Shown piece by piece: positions 32,426 to 43,153 of a DNA stretch of 64,000 bases (within the stretch, counting starts at the first letter, position 1; each line of letters starts with the position of its first letter). This DNA comes from Macrothele yani (lineage: Eukaryota > Arthropoda > Arachnida > Araneae > Macrothelidae). The notes beneath the pieces are model-generated. The model saw only the letters and a program-made list of their open reading frames with translations, was not told where the DNA came from and did not search any database. Location of the stretch: NCBI GenBank assembly GCA_039090855.1, contig CM077011.1, positions 15,439,001 through 15,503,000 on the forward strand, given 5' to 3'. The position numbers and the translations under genes were made by a program.

Positions 32426-32849
32426 ACACTACGTCTCTTAAAATCATATCTACGCAATACCATATCAGAACTGAGACGCAGTGGGTTAGCATTTCTTCAT
32501 ATTGCTCGAGAATACACACCAAAAGCTGAAGAAGTTTTAGATGAATTAGTAAAAAAAACAGGAAGTTGGAAATATGACTTAAGTAATAGCGAGTTAAAGT
32601 AACATAACAGTTGAATCAAATCAAAAAATATTTGTCGAAATGAGTGTCGTCAGCGTCAGAGATTATTAGTCTTGTTGTGCAATGAAAAAAGCACCATTAC
32701 ACAAATGAAGGATTTTTGATCTCAAAGATCCTTGTGACGATTACAGGTATTAAGAGAATACAACGTGGTTTGTCACAAATATTTATTTTTCAAGTCGACC
32801 ATAGTTTCGCTAGGTATTGACCTATACTCCGATTCACCCTAAAAGTGTA

Positions 32850-33500
32850 TGTAACGTATATTCTAGATTCACTTTCCTTTTGATTTTTACTATCTCTGGT
32901 TATTTTATTTTACTATGTAAATTATCTTCTTACTGAACGAGATGTTATTTCTCCCGCTGAATGAGATCTGGCAATGAGTGTAAGTCAAGACGTGGTGGTA
33001 GCCAGTATAAATAGGCGCGTTCAACGATACGTAGAGAGAGCGTTTGTTGTTGTATAGGAGAGCGTTTGTTTATGTGCAAGAGAGCTTTTTGTTGATGTGC
33101 GTAGGGAGAGCTTCGTTCTATGTGATTAGGTTTTTTCTTCATTATTGTGATACGATTAGTGTGTGTGTGTGTGTGTTGGATGATTCAAGAGTTTATCTAA
33201 TAAAAGAGTTTTAAGTAAGTACGTCTTTCTCAGTTCATAGTACTGTCAGACCTCTGTCTGGCTGTTAGGTTTATTTCATTTAGTGTTATTAGTAACAACC
33301 AGCATAAGACTTTATTCATCATAATTACTACTACAACATTACTACCAGTTATAAGCTTGTTCATTATTATTACTACACTACTAGCAGGAAAGTTTATTCA
33401 TGATATAATTAACAAACAACAAGCATTAGAAGAAGCATTAGCTTAGAAGAAGCTGAATTCATTATAATTAGCTTAGTAGTTAAAAGCTATATTCATTATA
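32850..33500 (+). repeat. 5' LTR of the gypsy element
   Basis: Starts TGTAACGTAT and ends TTCATTATA. It carries a TATA box (33,006-33,013), tandem GAGAGCGTTTGTT-type repeats just downstream and AATAAA at 33,199-33,204. It is nearly identical to 39,534-40,182. Confidence 0.96.
33006..33013 (+). promoter_or_regulatory. TATA box of the LTR promoter
   Basis: TATAAATA within CCAGTATAAATAGGCGCG; the same sequence recurs in the 3' LTR. The R region probably begins about 25-30 bp downstream. Confidence 0.75.
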
Positions 33501-33502
33501 AT

Positions 33503-33514
33503 TGGCGCCCGAAC
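33503..33514 (+). other. Primer binding site (tRNA-Lys-like)
   Basis: TGGCGCCCGAAC lies 2 nt after the 5' LTR. It is complementary to a tRNA 3' end of type GTTCGGGCGCCA, as in the tRNA-Lys used by lentiviruses. Confidence 0.8.
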
Positions 33515-33548
33515 TTTTCTCGAACACGAGATCTTGCAGTTATTACCC

Positions 33549-34713
33549 ATGTCTTCCTTACCTAAGACAACTTCAATTTTTCACCCTAAGACAAGTTTCG
33601 ATGGTGATGGTGTTTTTTTTTGACAATTTGCAAGAAGCCTGTGGGTCTCACTTTGATATGAATGATTTACAAGTCCCCAGGCATTCTTCACAATTTCGTA
33701 ATTCACCAGCTTCCTGTTACTCTGAGTCGCGGGTCGTACCTGAGGGAGTTCAATCCTCTCAGCGAAACAGAATGCTTGCCCATTTCGTGCCGCATGCAGG
33801 AACAATTCATTTCAATGGATTGGAGGGATCATTAAAGTTCCTCGAAGATTTGGAAGATCATTTTGATCTCTATAACATTCCTGAAGACTGCAAAGTACAA
33901 ATCGCAGGCACTTGCTTGAAGGATACCGCTAAGACCTGGTATTGGCGGTGGAGAGTGTCGAATCCGGATTCTCATTATGAGAATTTCCGAGCAGAATTTT
34001 TGGAGGTCTTTCCTTTTGGCCTCAGTCGAGCTAGCCTTGCACAACAACTTTTTTCTCGTCAGCAAGGACCCAACGATAGCCCTGTTGCATTTGCGTTGGA
34101 AACAACACGCTTATATAACTTATGGGATCCACATGCCAGTCATGTCGACATGTTGGACACCCTATTGCAACAGCTCGACCCATTTTTACAAGATTTTCTT
34201 GAGGTTCGACACCCTGCCACAATTCATGAATGCCTTCGCCTCATACGAACGTATGAAGAGCGACACGGCAAACATGGTTCAACTCACCATGCTCGGGCAC
34301 CCCGCGAGGCTTATTACGAAAACCCTCAGCGGCATAATAGGCCTAATAACTTTCAACGCGAGCATACACAAGTGCACGCCCAAGCTTCATACGTTCCACC
34401 ACACAGAAGAGTGGCAAACCAAACGCGAGTTTCTGAACAATCTTCGGGATATCGTACAAATGAACAGTATGCTCGACCCCGTTCCAATCCGCAGCATTCG
34501 GAACGTTTTCATGCTCAGGGCAATGATTATTTTTCTGCCCGTGCTGAGGGAAGAAGTAATAAATATGAAAATGTCAACAGACACGCGGAGTTCCCGACGC
34601 AGGTTTCACGCAGTTTTCCTCATCGTGAAAATTTTCCCGATACCCGGCAGGGTCGAGGTTTCAGACCGCATGATAATCCAACCAGGAATCTTTTAAACTT
34701 CCAAAGGAAGTAG
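33549..34713 (+). pseudogene. gag of the gypsy element (one homopolymer frameshift)
   Basis: Gag forms the particle that packages element RNA. The likely start is ATG 33,549 (MSSLPKTTS). A run of nine T at about 33,613-33,621 shifts this frame to a TGA; with one T fewer it would run straight into DNLQEACGSHFDMNDLQ. From there the frame is open to TAG 34,711-34,713. The central retrotransposon Gag domain includes FNGLEGSLKFLEDLEDHFDL and KDTAKTWYWRW. The C-terminal ~130 residues are rich in Arg, His, Asn and Gln with no CCHC knuckle. The pol frame overlaps its end at the slippery site 34,692-34,698. Confidence 0.85.
34692..34698 (+). promoter_or_regulatory. Canonical -1 frameshift heptamer at the gag/pol junction
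   Basis: T_TTA_AAC is in the gag codon phase (CTT TTA AAC), 12 nt before the gag stop. The -1 frame is open from here through protease and is closed just upstream (TGATAA at about 34,671-34,676), so entry is confined to this overlap. Confidence 0.8.
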
Positions 34714-37700
34714 ACCAAGGGTCGGTCCTGCTTCCTGATACCAAGCATTCTGACCCTAAAACAGTATTAGTGACTGTCCAAACTCCTCAGTTGCCTGATG
34801 TATTCTTGACAATTGAAGATATTATTGTCGAGACAAAGTTCGACACTGGTTCTGAAATATTAGCCCTAAATACGAAGTTTTGCACTGACAATTTTCCTTC
34901 AATACTCGTTCAGCCTGCGACGCAGTATTTGCGAGGTGCAAATAACGAAATCTTCAGTATCACAGGAACTGTCACATTATCTCTAGGGCTGGGAAAGGCT
35001 CGTTTTACGCATTCTTTCCTGCTTATAGACGAACTACTTGTTAAATGTCTAATGGGAATGGACTTTATTAATACGTTTCAAATAACTCTGAATTTCGTAC
35101 AACATGTGATTTCCTTTCCGGAACCTGTCGAAATGATTCCTACGGTTCCTATAGATATAACGAGTTTGTTATTGAGTAACCAATTGAATGAGAGGCAACG
35201 AAACCAGCTTTCTCTACTTTTGCAGGAAAGCCCTGGTTTATTTTCTGATCAACCTGGTTTCACACAGGTGGTTTATCATGTCATTGACACTGAGGGTTCG
35301 AAACCGATAGCGACGAAACCTTACCCTTGTGCTCCCCATAAGAAACAGGAAATGCAACGTCAAATTTCTGAAATGATTAAACAGGGCATAATAAGGGAAT
35401 CAACAAGCGCCTGGTCTGCTCCTGCCTTTTTGGTTCCAAAGAAACAACCCAATGAATTTCGTTTCGTGACAGATTTCCGCAAGCTCAACCAAGTCACAAA
35501 AACGATCAATTATCCACTACCTGTCATGTCGCATATTTTGCATGACCTGTCATCAACTAAATGGATGTCAACCTTGGATTTGGCGAGTGGATATTGGCAG
35601 GTGGCGGTACATCCGGACTCTGTCGATAAAACAGGCTTTGTGACTCCTTTTGGGGCTTATGAATACCTACGTATGCCCTTTGGACTAGCTTCTGCACCTG
35701 CTACTTTCCAAAAGCTTATGGATACGGTTCTCAGACCTGTTCTGGGTCCCCATGTGCATGTATATTAGGATGACATTATTATTACATCCGAGACTTTTGA
35801 CGAGCACCTTTCTCTGCTCAAACATTTGTTCCAACTCACATACAATGCTGGCTTGACGTTAAAACCTAGTAAATGCCAGATAGCGAGGGACGAGATTGTA
35901 TATCTGGGGTTGAAAATCACTCCTCACGTCTTATTTACGGATAATGAAAAAATTAGGCCTATTGTTGACTTTCCTCAGCCTAAAACAGCAAAAGAACTAT
36001 CACGCTTTCTGAGAATGACCGAATGGTATCAGTAGTTCGTCTCCGCTTATGCTACAATCTGTGAGTCATTGTATGCTTTGAAACGTAAATACAAGAAGTT
36101 TGTTTGGACACCTGAGGCTAACGCTGCGTTTGAAACACTGAAGTCTGCGTTGACTCAGCCTCCTGTGTTGGCTTTCCCGGATCATACTAAGGAATTTGAT
36201 ATTTATACTGACGCATCCGGAGTTGGTCTTGGTTGCGTTTTGTCACAAGCTGGGCATCCAATAGCTTTTGCGTCTCGTACTTTAGCCAAAGCTGAACACA
36301 ATTATTCAGCTACGGAACATGATTGTCTTGCTGTAGTGTATGCTCTTGACAAATTTCAATGTTATCTTAACGAATTGACAGTTAACATAATTACGGATCA
36401 TTCTGCCCTTCAGTATTTGAATTCTGCTAAGCATCTCTCTCAAAGACTTATGAAGTGGGCTCTGAAGTTACAAGAGAGCAATATCAAAATTTCGTATCAG
36501 CTAGGTCATAAGAATCAATTACCGGACGCATTGTCTCGCGTTCCGATTAGTGGGGTCCCCACAGAAACTACTCCTGGATGTTGGCCTTTACTTCTAATAG
36601 CTGATATAACATCCAGAGAGCAGATAATGGCAGAATTAATAAATGATCCAGATTTAGGGGATATCTATAATTTTTTGCTTGCGGATTCGCCCCTACAAAG
36701 TGATCCTTCTCTGGCTGGAAGGTCACAGCATTTTGAAGTCATAGAGGGTCTGCTTTACTATACGAAATCTAGGACTACTAGGGCAGAGTTTCGCTCATGT
36801 ATTCCGCGAACCCTTAGATTGGCTCTTTTAAACGAATTTCATGACAAACCTCTTGCAGGCCATTTAGGTATTCGCAAGACCCGTTGTAAATTGCGGGATG
36901 TTGCCTATTGGCCTGGCATGTACCAAAGTGTGCTCGCATACGTTCAATCATGTCACTTGTGTCAGATTAATAATTACCGTAATGTAAGACCGGCCGGTCA
37001 CTTGAAATCTAGTTCAAGTTCTCATGTTTTTGACATTATTTCAATAGATTTATTGGGACCTTATCCTTTATCTGTTAAAAACAAAGCTCGTTACGTTCTA
37101 GTATTAACTGGTAATTTTTCTAAATGGGTTGAGGTTTTTCCCATTAAAGCCGCTACGGCAGAAGTTATTTGTAATGTATTAATTAATGAAGTATTCTCTA
37201 GATATGGTGCACCTAATAAAGTAGTTTCGGATAATGGTCCTCAATTTATTTCTGACATTTTTGAAAGAATGTGGGCGAGACTACACATTAAGCATAAATT
37301 AATTTCCCCATATCATCCCCAGAGTAATCCTGCGGAACGAGTAAACCGCACGCTAGTGAAAATGATTGCTACATTTGTCATGGATCATCACGAGCGATGG
37401 GATGACCATCTTGAGCTTTTTCGTTCGCCCTCCGCTCGTCTGTTCACGAATCTACTAAAATTACTCCTGCAGAACTTTTTCTGGGTCGCAAAATTAAAAC
37501 CCCTTTTGAAAATTTAACGAGGATTATCGACGAACTAAACCAGCGACCAACTCCGCAATCAGTACGAATCATGGCAGAAAAAGCTCGTGTTGCAATGCTA
37601 GGAGCACAAGCGGCTCAAGCAAGATATTATAATACTAGGCTTAGGGAACCAGATCTTGTCGTTGGAGATCTCACTGTCGTGGAAACGCACTTCCAGTCTT

Positions 37701-38717
37701 CTGTTTCTCATACTTTAGTGAAGAAATTTGCACCCAGCTACGAAGGTCCATATCGGGTGGCAAATGTGTTTGAAAATAACATTGTTCTTGAAAAACCTGA
37801 CAATCAATTTCAATACGTACACGTTGCTCAGTGTCGCAAGTATCATGAACGAAATATCGATTTTATAATCAACCCTACTCAACCTTCTGTTCCACAGACT
37901 CAAGAGTCTATATCTCAGGATCAACCTCCAGAAATTTTGGACGAACCAACAAACATTTTTGAAGAATCTCCAGTGATTTTTTCTTCACCCTCCCCTCCTC
38001 AAGACGGGTTTCCTGTACACGCAACCTGATTCTCCCATGAGACCAAGGCTCGAATCAAGTTCTTCAAATACTAGTATCGCTCCTTTCCCTCCAACCATTG
38101 CCAAGACTATTGCTGCACCATTTCCTGATAACTCTGCACCAACACAAGCTCCTACTTCCTTGAATACCTCGTCAGAGAGTATTCCTATAGGCAAAAATAA
38201 ACATCGCCCTGCACGACCACTAAATTACAGCAGCGACTCAGAGGCTTCAAATATTTCGGATTTATCAGTTATGAACAATAATTTGACTATTCCCAAACGT
38301 CAAACACCAATTACAAACCGTCCAGTAACACCAAAAGCTGGTCGAAAACGTAACTTGTCTCCCCAATCTGCTTCGCCGCAACAGCGACGAAGGCAGAGAT
38401 CCTTGCATCCGCCCGGGTTTCGCCCCTGGAACCTACGCTCAGGGCAAACAGGGCCGATGCCTGCTGCTACTCTCATGCCACTAGGGCGAAAGCGAAAACA
38501 AACGATGTGGCCGGAACCACGTCCGTCCAAAAGAATGCTGGAAGGACAACACGGGCCCCAGCACAAAGGGACTACATATCAAAAGCCTGGGGAGCCCGTT
38601 CCTGTCAGCCGCAGGGATTTCCGGACCGCCAGACTTCGGCCGTTTCTGATCGACGGACTTCAGCCGTTCCTGACCGTTCCTGTCAGCCGCAGGGATTTCA
38701 GGGTCAGGAACGGCTGA
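34699..38717 (+). pseudogene. pol of the gypsy element (PR-RT-RNaseH-IN), stops and frameshifts
   Basis: The polyprotein copies the RNA into DNA and integrates it. In order: aspartic protease (FDTGSE near 34,840), reverse transcriptase (FRFVTDFRKLN, LDLASGYWQV, MPFGLASAPATF), RNase H (DIYTDASG, ATEHDCLAV, TDHSALQYL), then an integrase zinc finger (GHLGIRKT ... CHLCQ). The D,D-35-E core follows (SIDLLGPY, SDNGPQF, Glu in HPQSNPAERVN), with a GPY/F motif near 37,755. A TAG at 35,766-35,768 replaces the second residue of the catalytic YxDD. Another TAG lies at 36,033-36,035. Frameshifts occur near 37,425 and 38,028. The C-terminal tail is Ser/Pro/Arg-rich. Confidence 0.92.
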
Positions 38718-38880
38718 AGTCTGGATTTCGCCAGACTTCAGCCGTTCCTGACCGTTCCTATCAGCCGTAGGGATTTCCGGACCGACAGACTTCAGCCGTT
38801 CCTGACCGACGGATTTCAGCCGTTCCTGACCGTTCCTGTCAGCCGCCGGGATTTCTTGACCGACAGAATACAGATGTTCC
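38590..38880 (+). repeat. Minisatellite in the gypsy 3' region
   Basis: Irregular repeats of GACTTCAGCCGTTCCTGACC and GTTCCTGTCAGCCGCAGGGA, one of them inverted (38,702-38,724). It overlaps the end of the pol tail. Confidence 0.9.
38702..38753. repeat. Perfect hairpin, 23-bp arms
   Basis: Arms 38,702-38,724 and 38,731-38,753 are exact reverse complements with a 6-nt loop; both are forms of the surrounding minisatellite unit. Confidence 0.97.
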
Positions 38881-39510
38881 GGATCCATTCAAATAGTTGA
38901 AACGCACTACGCCACCTGAATTTACCAGTCCGATTAGGCCTGGAAAACGTTATCGTACTAGAGTTTTTTATGCGTCCTCGAGATAAGTAAGTTCTCGTGG
39001 ACAGGTTCTTTTCTCCGTTTGTTGTTTTTCCTGCACGACCAGTTGACGTGTCAGAATTTCTTTTTTCGTGTGGGCCTATGCATTCTTTTTTGTGAATATA
39101 TGTGTTGTTTTTTTTATATTTCTTCTATGTCCATCTACTAATCCAAATTTTTTTACATATCTATGTGCTTAGGGGTAAAATAATAAAATTGTTACTGTTA
39201 GGCAGCTCCAGGCAATCTTCGCTGCTGATACGGTTGGTGTGTATTCAACGAATAATGAGAACGTAATTTGAAATTAAAAAAGTGATTCCTGCTAGGCGAA
39301 TAAAAGGAAGGTATGCCGATGCAGGTTTGTTTTGTTCAAGTATATAAAGTGTTTCACAGACGAATACAGATTTCCTGATTTTGTCATGCCAAGTTTGAGA
39401 TTTACATACTGCTGCCACCAAACAACAAAACAAAAAAGAGGTCGATAAACGTCAATCAACGAAGTGTAAGACTTACACTCCAAAATTGATAGGTTTTTCG
39501 AAAAACACAA

Positions 39511-39533
39511 AAAAAAAATTAAGGGGGAGATGA
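39511..39533 (+). other. Polypurine tract
   Basis: A-rich run then AAGGGGGAGA directly before the 3' LTR, the expected plus-strand primer site. Confidence 0.85.
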
Positions 39534-40182
39534 TGTAACGTATACTCTAGATTCACTTTCCTTTTGATTTTTACTATCTCTGGTTATTTTATTTTCCTAT
39601 GTAAATTATCTTCTTACTGAACGAGATGTTATTTCTCCCGCTGAATGAGATCTGGCAATGAGTGTAAGTCAAGACGTGGTGGTAGCCAGTATAAATAGGC
39701 GCGTTCAACGATACGTAGAGAGAGCGTTTGTTGTTGTATAGGGAGAGCGTTTGTTTATGTGCAAGAGAGCTTTTTGTTGATGTGCGTAGGGAGAGCTCCG
39801 TTCTATGTGATTAGGTTTTTTCTTCATTATTGTGATACGATTAGTGTGTGTGTGTGTTGGATGATTCAAGAGTTTATCTAATAAAAGAGTTTTAAGTAAG
39901 TACGTCTTTCTCAGTTCATAGTACTGTCAGACCTCTGTCTGGCTGTTAGGTTTATTTCATTTAGTGTTTTTAGGTAACAACCAGCATAAGACTTTATTCA
40001 TCTTAATTACTACTACAACATTACTACCAGTTATAAGCTTGTTCATTATTATTACTACACTACTAGCAGGAAAGTTTATTCATGATATAATTAACAAACA
40101 ACAAGCATTAGAAGAAGCATTAGCTTAGATGAAGCTGAATTCATTATAATTAGCTTAGTAGTTAAAAGCTATATTCATTATA
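39534..40182 (+). repeat. 3' LTR of the gypsy element
   Basis: Same structure as the 5' LTR; begins TGTAACGTATACTC and ends TTCATTATA, followed by the TGTA duplication. Differs by about ten substitutions and small indels, including a shorter TG run. Confidence 0.96.
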
Positions 40183-40309
40183 TGTACTACTAGGAAAGGC
40201 GGGAGGGCTTTATCACTTCTCGTCGTGGAACGCAAGAACGGTATCCATCCGCGTTAATGTGCTCTTCTACTGTTTCCTTTCTGATCACCCACCCACACAT
40301 CTCACAAGC

Positions 40310-40735
40310 AGTGAGGATTGTGTCCGTGGGGGTCTGGTGGAGGCCGAATTGCTTCCCCTACTGCCTTCGAGTTTCCCCGATTGTCAATTTATTGCCTCTG
40401 TGTTGTTAATGTTGGGAGAAGTCTTCCACCCCTTCCTCCTGTCCGAGTTGTATCCCAAGTGGGTAGAAATAGCCGAAAGTGCGAAGCTCTTGAGTCAGCA
40501 ACTTCTCAGAACAAATTTATTTCTAAAAGCGCTCTAACTTCTAGAATTTTTTTTTAGATAGCAATTTCGTCTGATGAACTGTTGAGCAAACAAAAATGGA
40601 TTCTAAGCAATAATTCTGATGCTTTTCGCTCTAAATGCTAGGGACTAATTTTCGTAGCGGAGGTAGCTGTTTCGTACCCTTCATAGTGTTTCACTACTAG
40701 GTTGACTCGGAGTATAGCTTCATCAGGACGAATGG
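40310..40735. repeat. Unclassified dispersed repeat, copy B
   Basis: Matches 7,995-8,375 through AAATTTATTTCTAAAA, TTAGATAGCAATTT, CAAAAATGGATTCTAAGC, GCTAGGGACTA, GCGGAGGTAGCTGTT and TAGGTTGACTCGG. Beyond that it runs into the Penelope inverted pair. Confidence 0.7.
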
Positions 40736-41066
40736 CATGCAAATATTCAAATTGTAGGCTATATGATATCATGAATGGTGTTTAGAGTCACGAGTTTTGG
40801 TTAGTTGCTTCCACGCGCATGATAGAAATGGGGGGTGGGGGGGGTGCCATGTCATTAACAAGTTGCGAAAACTTCTAATATATATGGAAAGCTTCTAAAA
40901 TATAAAGTTTGGTGGTTGCATCTGGCTTGTCAATTAGTTTAGCTTCTTCAAAGAGAGATTTATGGTCTTTTTCGTAACAATGTTTAGCCATCGATGACTT
41001 CTTTAGGTCACAGTTCCGAATATAGGTCTTATGCTCCTTCAATCGAAAACGCAAGGCTCTGCGGGT
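40715..41066 (-). pseudogene. Penelope-like GIY-YIG 3' fragment, left arm of inverted pair
   Basis: On the minus strand the sequence matches the coding region at 41,168-41,518: ALRFRLKEHKTYIRNCDLKK, SSMAKHCYEKDHK and EEAKLI are all readable. It lacks the first part of the nuclease (the GIYEISCECC segment). Divergence between the arms is moderate (substitutions and small indels), so the duplication is not a recent assembly copy. Minus-strand sequence at the outer end includes CCTGATGAAGCTA. Confidence 0.78.
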
Positions 41067-41072
41067 ATGTTC

Positions 41073-41518
41073 TATATAGAACTTTTTAAAACCTAAGGAC
41101 TATGTTGAAGACAAAAACTCCTGGGGAATTTATGAAATTTCATGTGAATGTTGCGCTTCGTATATAGGGCAAACCCGTAGATCCTTGCGTTTTCGATTGA
41201 AGGAGCACAAGACCTACATTCGGAATTGTGACCTAAAGAAGTCATCGATGGCTAAACACTGTTACGAAAAGGACCACAAATTTCTCTTTGAAGAAGCAAA
41301 ACTCATTGATAAATCAGATTCAACTACCAGACTTGATATTTTGGAAGCTTTCCATATATTGTATATCAGATGTCTTCGCAACTTGTTAATGACATGGCAT
41401 CCACGCCATTTCTATTAAGCGCGCGGAAGCATCTAACCAAAACACGTGACTGTAAACACCATTTATGATGTCATATACAATTTGAATATTTACGTTCAAC
41501 TTGTATATGATGAAGCTA
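41073..41518 (+). pseudogene. Penelope-like GIY-YIG endonuclease fragment, right arm
   Basis: GIY-YIG nucleases at the C-terminus of Penelope-like elements nick the target DNA. The plus-strand frame from about 41,097 reads DYVEDKNSWGIYEISCECC, then ASYIGQTRRSLRFRLKEHKT, SSMAKHCYEKDHKFLFEEAKLI and ends about 41,418. The GIY and YIG motifs and the following Arg are all present. No reverse transcriptase lies upstream; instead the same region is repeated in inverse orientation. The outer end carries ATGATGAAGCTA, like the left arm. Confidence 0.82.
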
Positions 41519-41789
41519 GGCTGGTTCTAGATTTACTTGTATCTTTTAACCATTTAACAGTATGTAGTGTAGTGTTCTTGTTTTCTGCACAGATAAATAG
41601 CAAAATACAAGTGCTCAACCACTATGCGGTGATAAGAATATAGGAAATAAGAATATTAATAATAATTTCTAGCAATATTTATTTGGATATTTTTGCGCGG
41701 ATGTAGCATACATTTTAAAAAATGCTTTCAAAACACATTTAGCTGTATAAAAAAATTAATTCCGTAATCCTCTCGAAAAACATTTCTGG

Positions 41790-41908
41790 GCAAGCTACTG
41801 CAGGTATGTAAGGTGACATGAATTTTTGCAATCAGTACCTGACGCTGTTCCAAATTAGGAGTGGGCGACTGCTTATATATATCTGAGTTCTTCAGGACGA
41901 TCTTTAAA
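41790..41908 (+). mobile_element. SINE-1 copy 7, decayed 3' fragment
   Basis: CCAAATTAGGAGTGGGCGACTGCTTATA ending near GGACGATCTTTAAAT corresponds in diverged form to the SINE-1 3' body, directly before an (AC)n run. The head is not recognisable. Confidence 0.45.

Positions 41909-41909
<1 letters not shown>

Positions 41910-41951
<42 letters not shown>
41910..41951 (+). repeat. (AC)n microsatellite
   Basis: About 21 uninterrupted AC units. Confidence 0.97.
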
Positions 41952-41953
<2 letters not shown>

Positions 41954-41984
41954 TATTCTAAAGTTCGGCTGTTCGAAGACAGTA

Positions 41985-42105
41985 TAAACAAGAAAGGTGG
42001 CACCTACTTTTCGGATGTAATGAGTACGGCTTTTCAATCTTTTCTGACGTGAATTTTTTCTTAAGTTATTCCATAGTCAATGGAATTAGTTACAAGAAAA
42101 AATCT
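41985..42105 (+). repeat. Fragment of the 25-30 kb repeat family (head only)
   Basis: GGCACCTACTTTTCGGATGTAATGAG through AGTCAATGGAATTAG matches the head segments at 28,475-28,575 and, inverted, 27,560-27,680. The higher-order array is missing. Confidence 0.75.
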
Positions 42106-42421
42106 AGAAATAGTACCCTGGTACTGTTTGCAGGTAATTTATTCTATGCATCTTACTCATGCTAAATTCTTTGCGGGTGTGAAATAAAACAGTACTTCGA
42201 GAGTGTGCATTGATTTACGTAGAACACGTTCGTCTCACTCATGACGACACCAAGCCACAGTCCGGTACATATTAAGTGGAATTAAATCATGTAACAACAA
42301 TAAGGCTAACTAATTCCTGCCATTGAGTGGTACTTAGGTAGGTGAATTAATGAATGTTACTTTGCTAAATCTAATTAAAGAAGATATGTGTGGCATAAAA
42401 GTAAATATTTACTAAACTATG
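42106..42421. other. No recognisable feature
   Basis: AT-rich spacer without coding or repeat signals. Confidence 0.4.
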
Positions 42422-43153
42422 CACTGAGAAAAACGTTTTGTTAATTCAGCAAAAAAAATTGTTGAATCAACCAAAACATTTTGTCGATATGCAGTCAACA
42501 AAAATGTTTGTTGAATTTACAAACGTATTTTACTGACAATTATTGTTCATTCTACAAAATGTATTGTTATGGGGACAAAACGTTTTCTTGCTGCAACTAA
42601 ACATATTGTTAGCGTGACACAGTAATTTCTAGCTCCAATAAAATTTAGTTATGTAGCTTGGCCACTTTGTCCCTAAACTTTTTCCCGATGGCAACACTTT
42701 GCCAGTGCAGTAATTTTAGGAGGTGCCCTCCGACCCTGGGTGTCCGCCATTTTTTTCACCGTCGATATTTTCCCCGGCGTATTTATTTTCTAGTGGTGTT
42801 TAAATGAATTTGGACGTGTTACATCACGAGGAATTTTTTTAGAGCCAGCGAAAAATGTCTCGCTGAGCAGATTCAAACCTGAGTCCTTCAATTTATTAGT
42901 GCAAACCACCAGGCTATACCTGTTCATACGAGTAAATTCTTATCTGCAAATTCAGCATTTGAAGGTCGGTTTATTACCTGAAATGTTCACAGACGATTTA
43001 TACTTGACATAACGATGTATTGACACTATTTTGGTGCGTGTGTTTCTAAATCCGATTTCTTTTTAAATGTTTTCCTTAGTTTTGTGATTAAACAAATTAT
43101 TGACCTTTATGGTTAGATAAAAAAAATCGTAATATTTTTCTTAACGTTTTATA

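Larger units (their letters stand above)
31561..32602 (+). pseudogene. hAT-type transposase, C-terminal half, broken
   Basis: hAT transposases move elements by cut-and-paste and dimerise through a conserved C-terminal domain. The upstream part reads YFEITLKYAEKQGVLIKIPR ... NPGDYYRIKIYVPFLDVFI, matching the RNase H-like core of the ZMYM1/P52rIPK-type hAT group. It then has stops, a SINE (31,923-32,146) and GFKTLTEFYTGVLNGLQEE. The last frame (about 32,345-32,602) carries the dimerisation motif SERSVSTLRLLKSYLRNT and LAFLHIAREY. A hairpin at 32,375-32,425 adds an inverted copy of the SESERSV codons just before it. Several stops make it inactive. Confidence 0.8.
32850..40182 (+). mobile_element. 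Ty3/gypsy LTR retrotransposon, complete but mutated
   Basis: A 7.3-kb element bounded by two LTRs of 651 and 649 bp and a 4-bp target duplication TGTA (32,846-32,849 and 40,183-40,186). Internal order: PBS, gag, protease, reverse transcriptase, RNase H, integrase with a GPY/F motif, a long basic tail, a minisatellite and a polypurine tract. The order PR-RT-RH-IN defines Ty3/gypsy. No env-like frame was seen. The LTRs differ at roughly ten positions, implying a fairly recent insertion. Confidence 0.95.

Noticed and set aside
38037..38717. Possible env-like gene downstream of integrase
   Set aside because: No signal peptide or membrane segment; Ser/Pro/Arg-rich tail ending in minisatellite, best read as the C-terminus of Pol.
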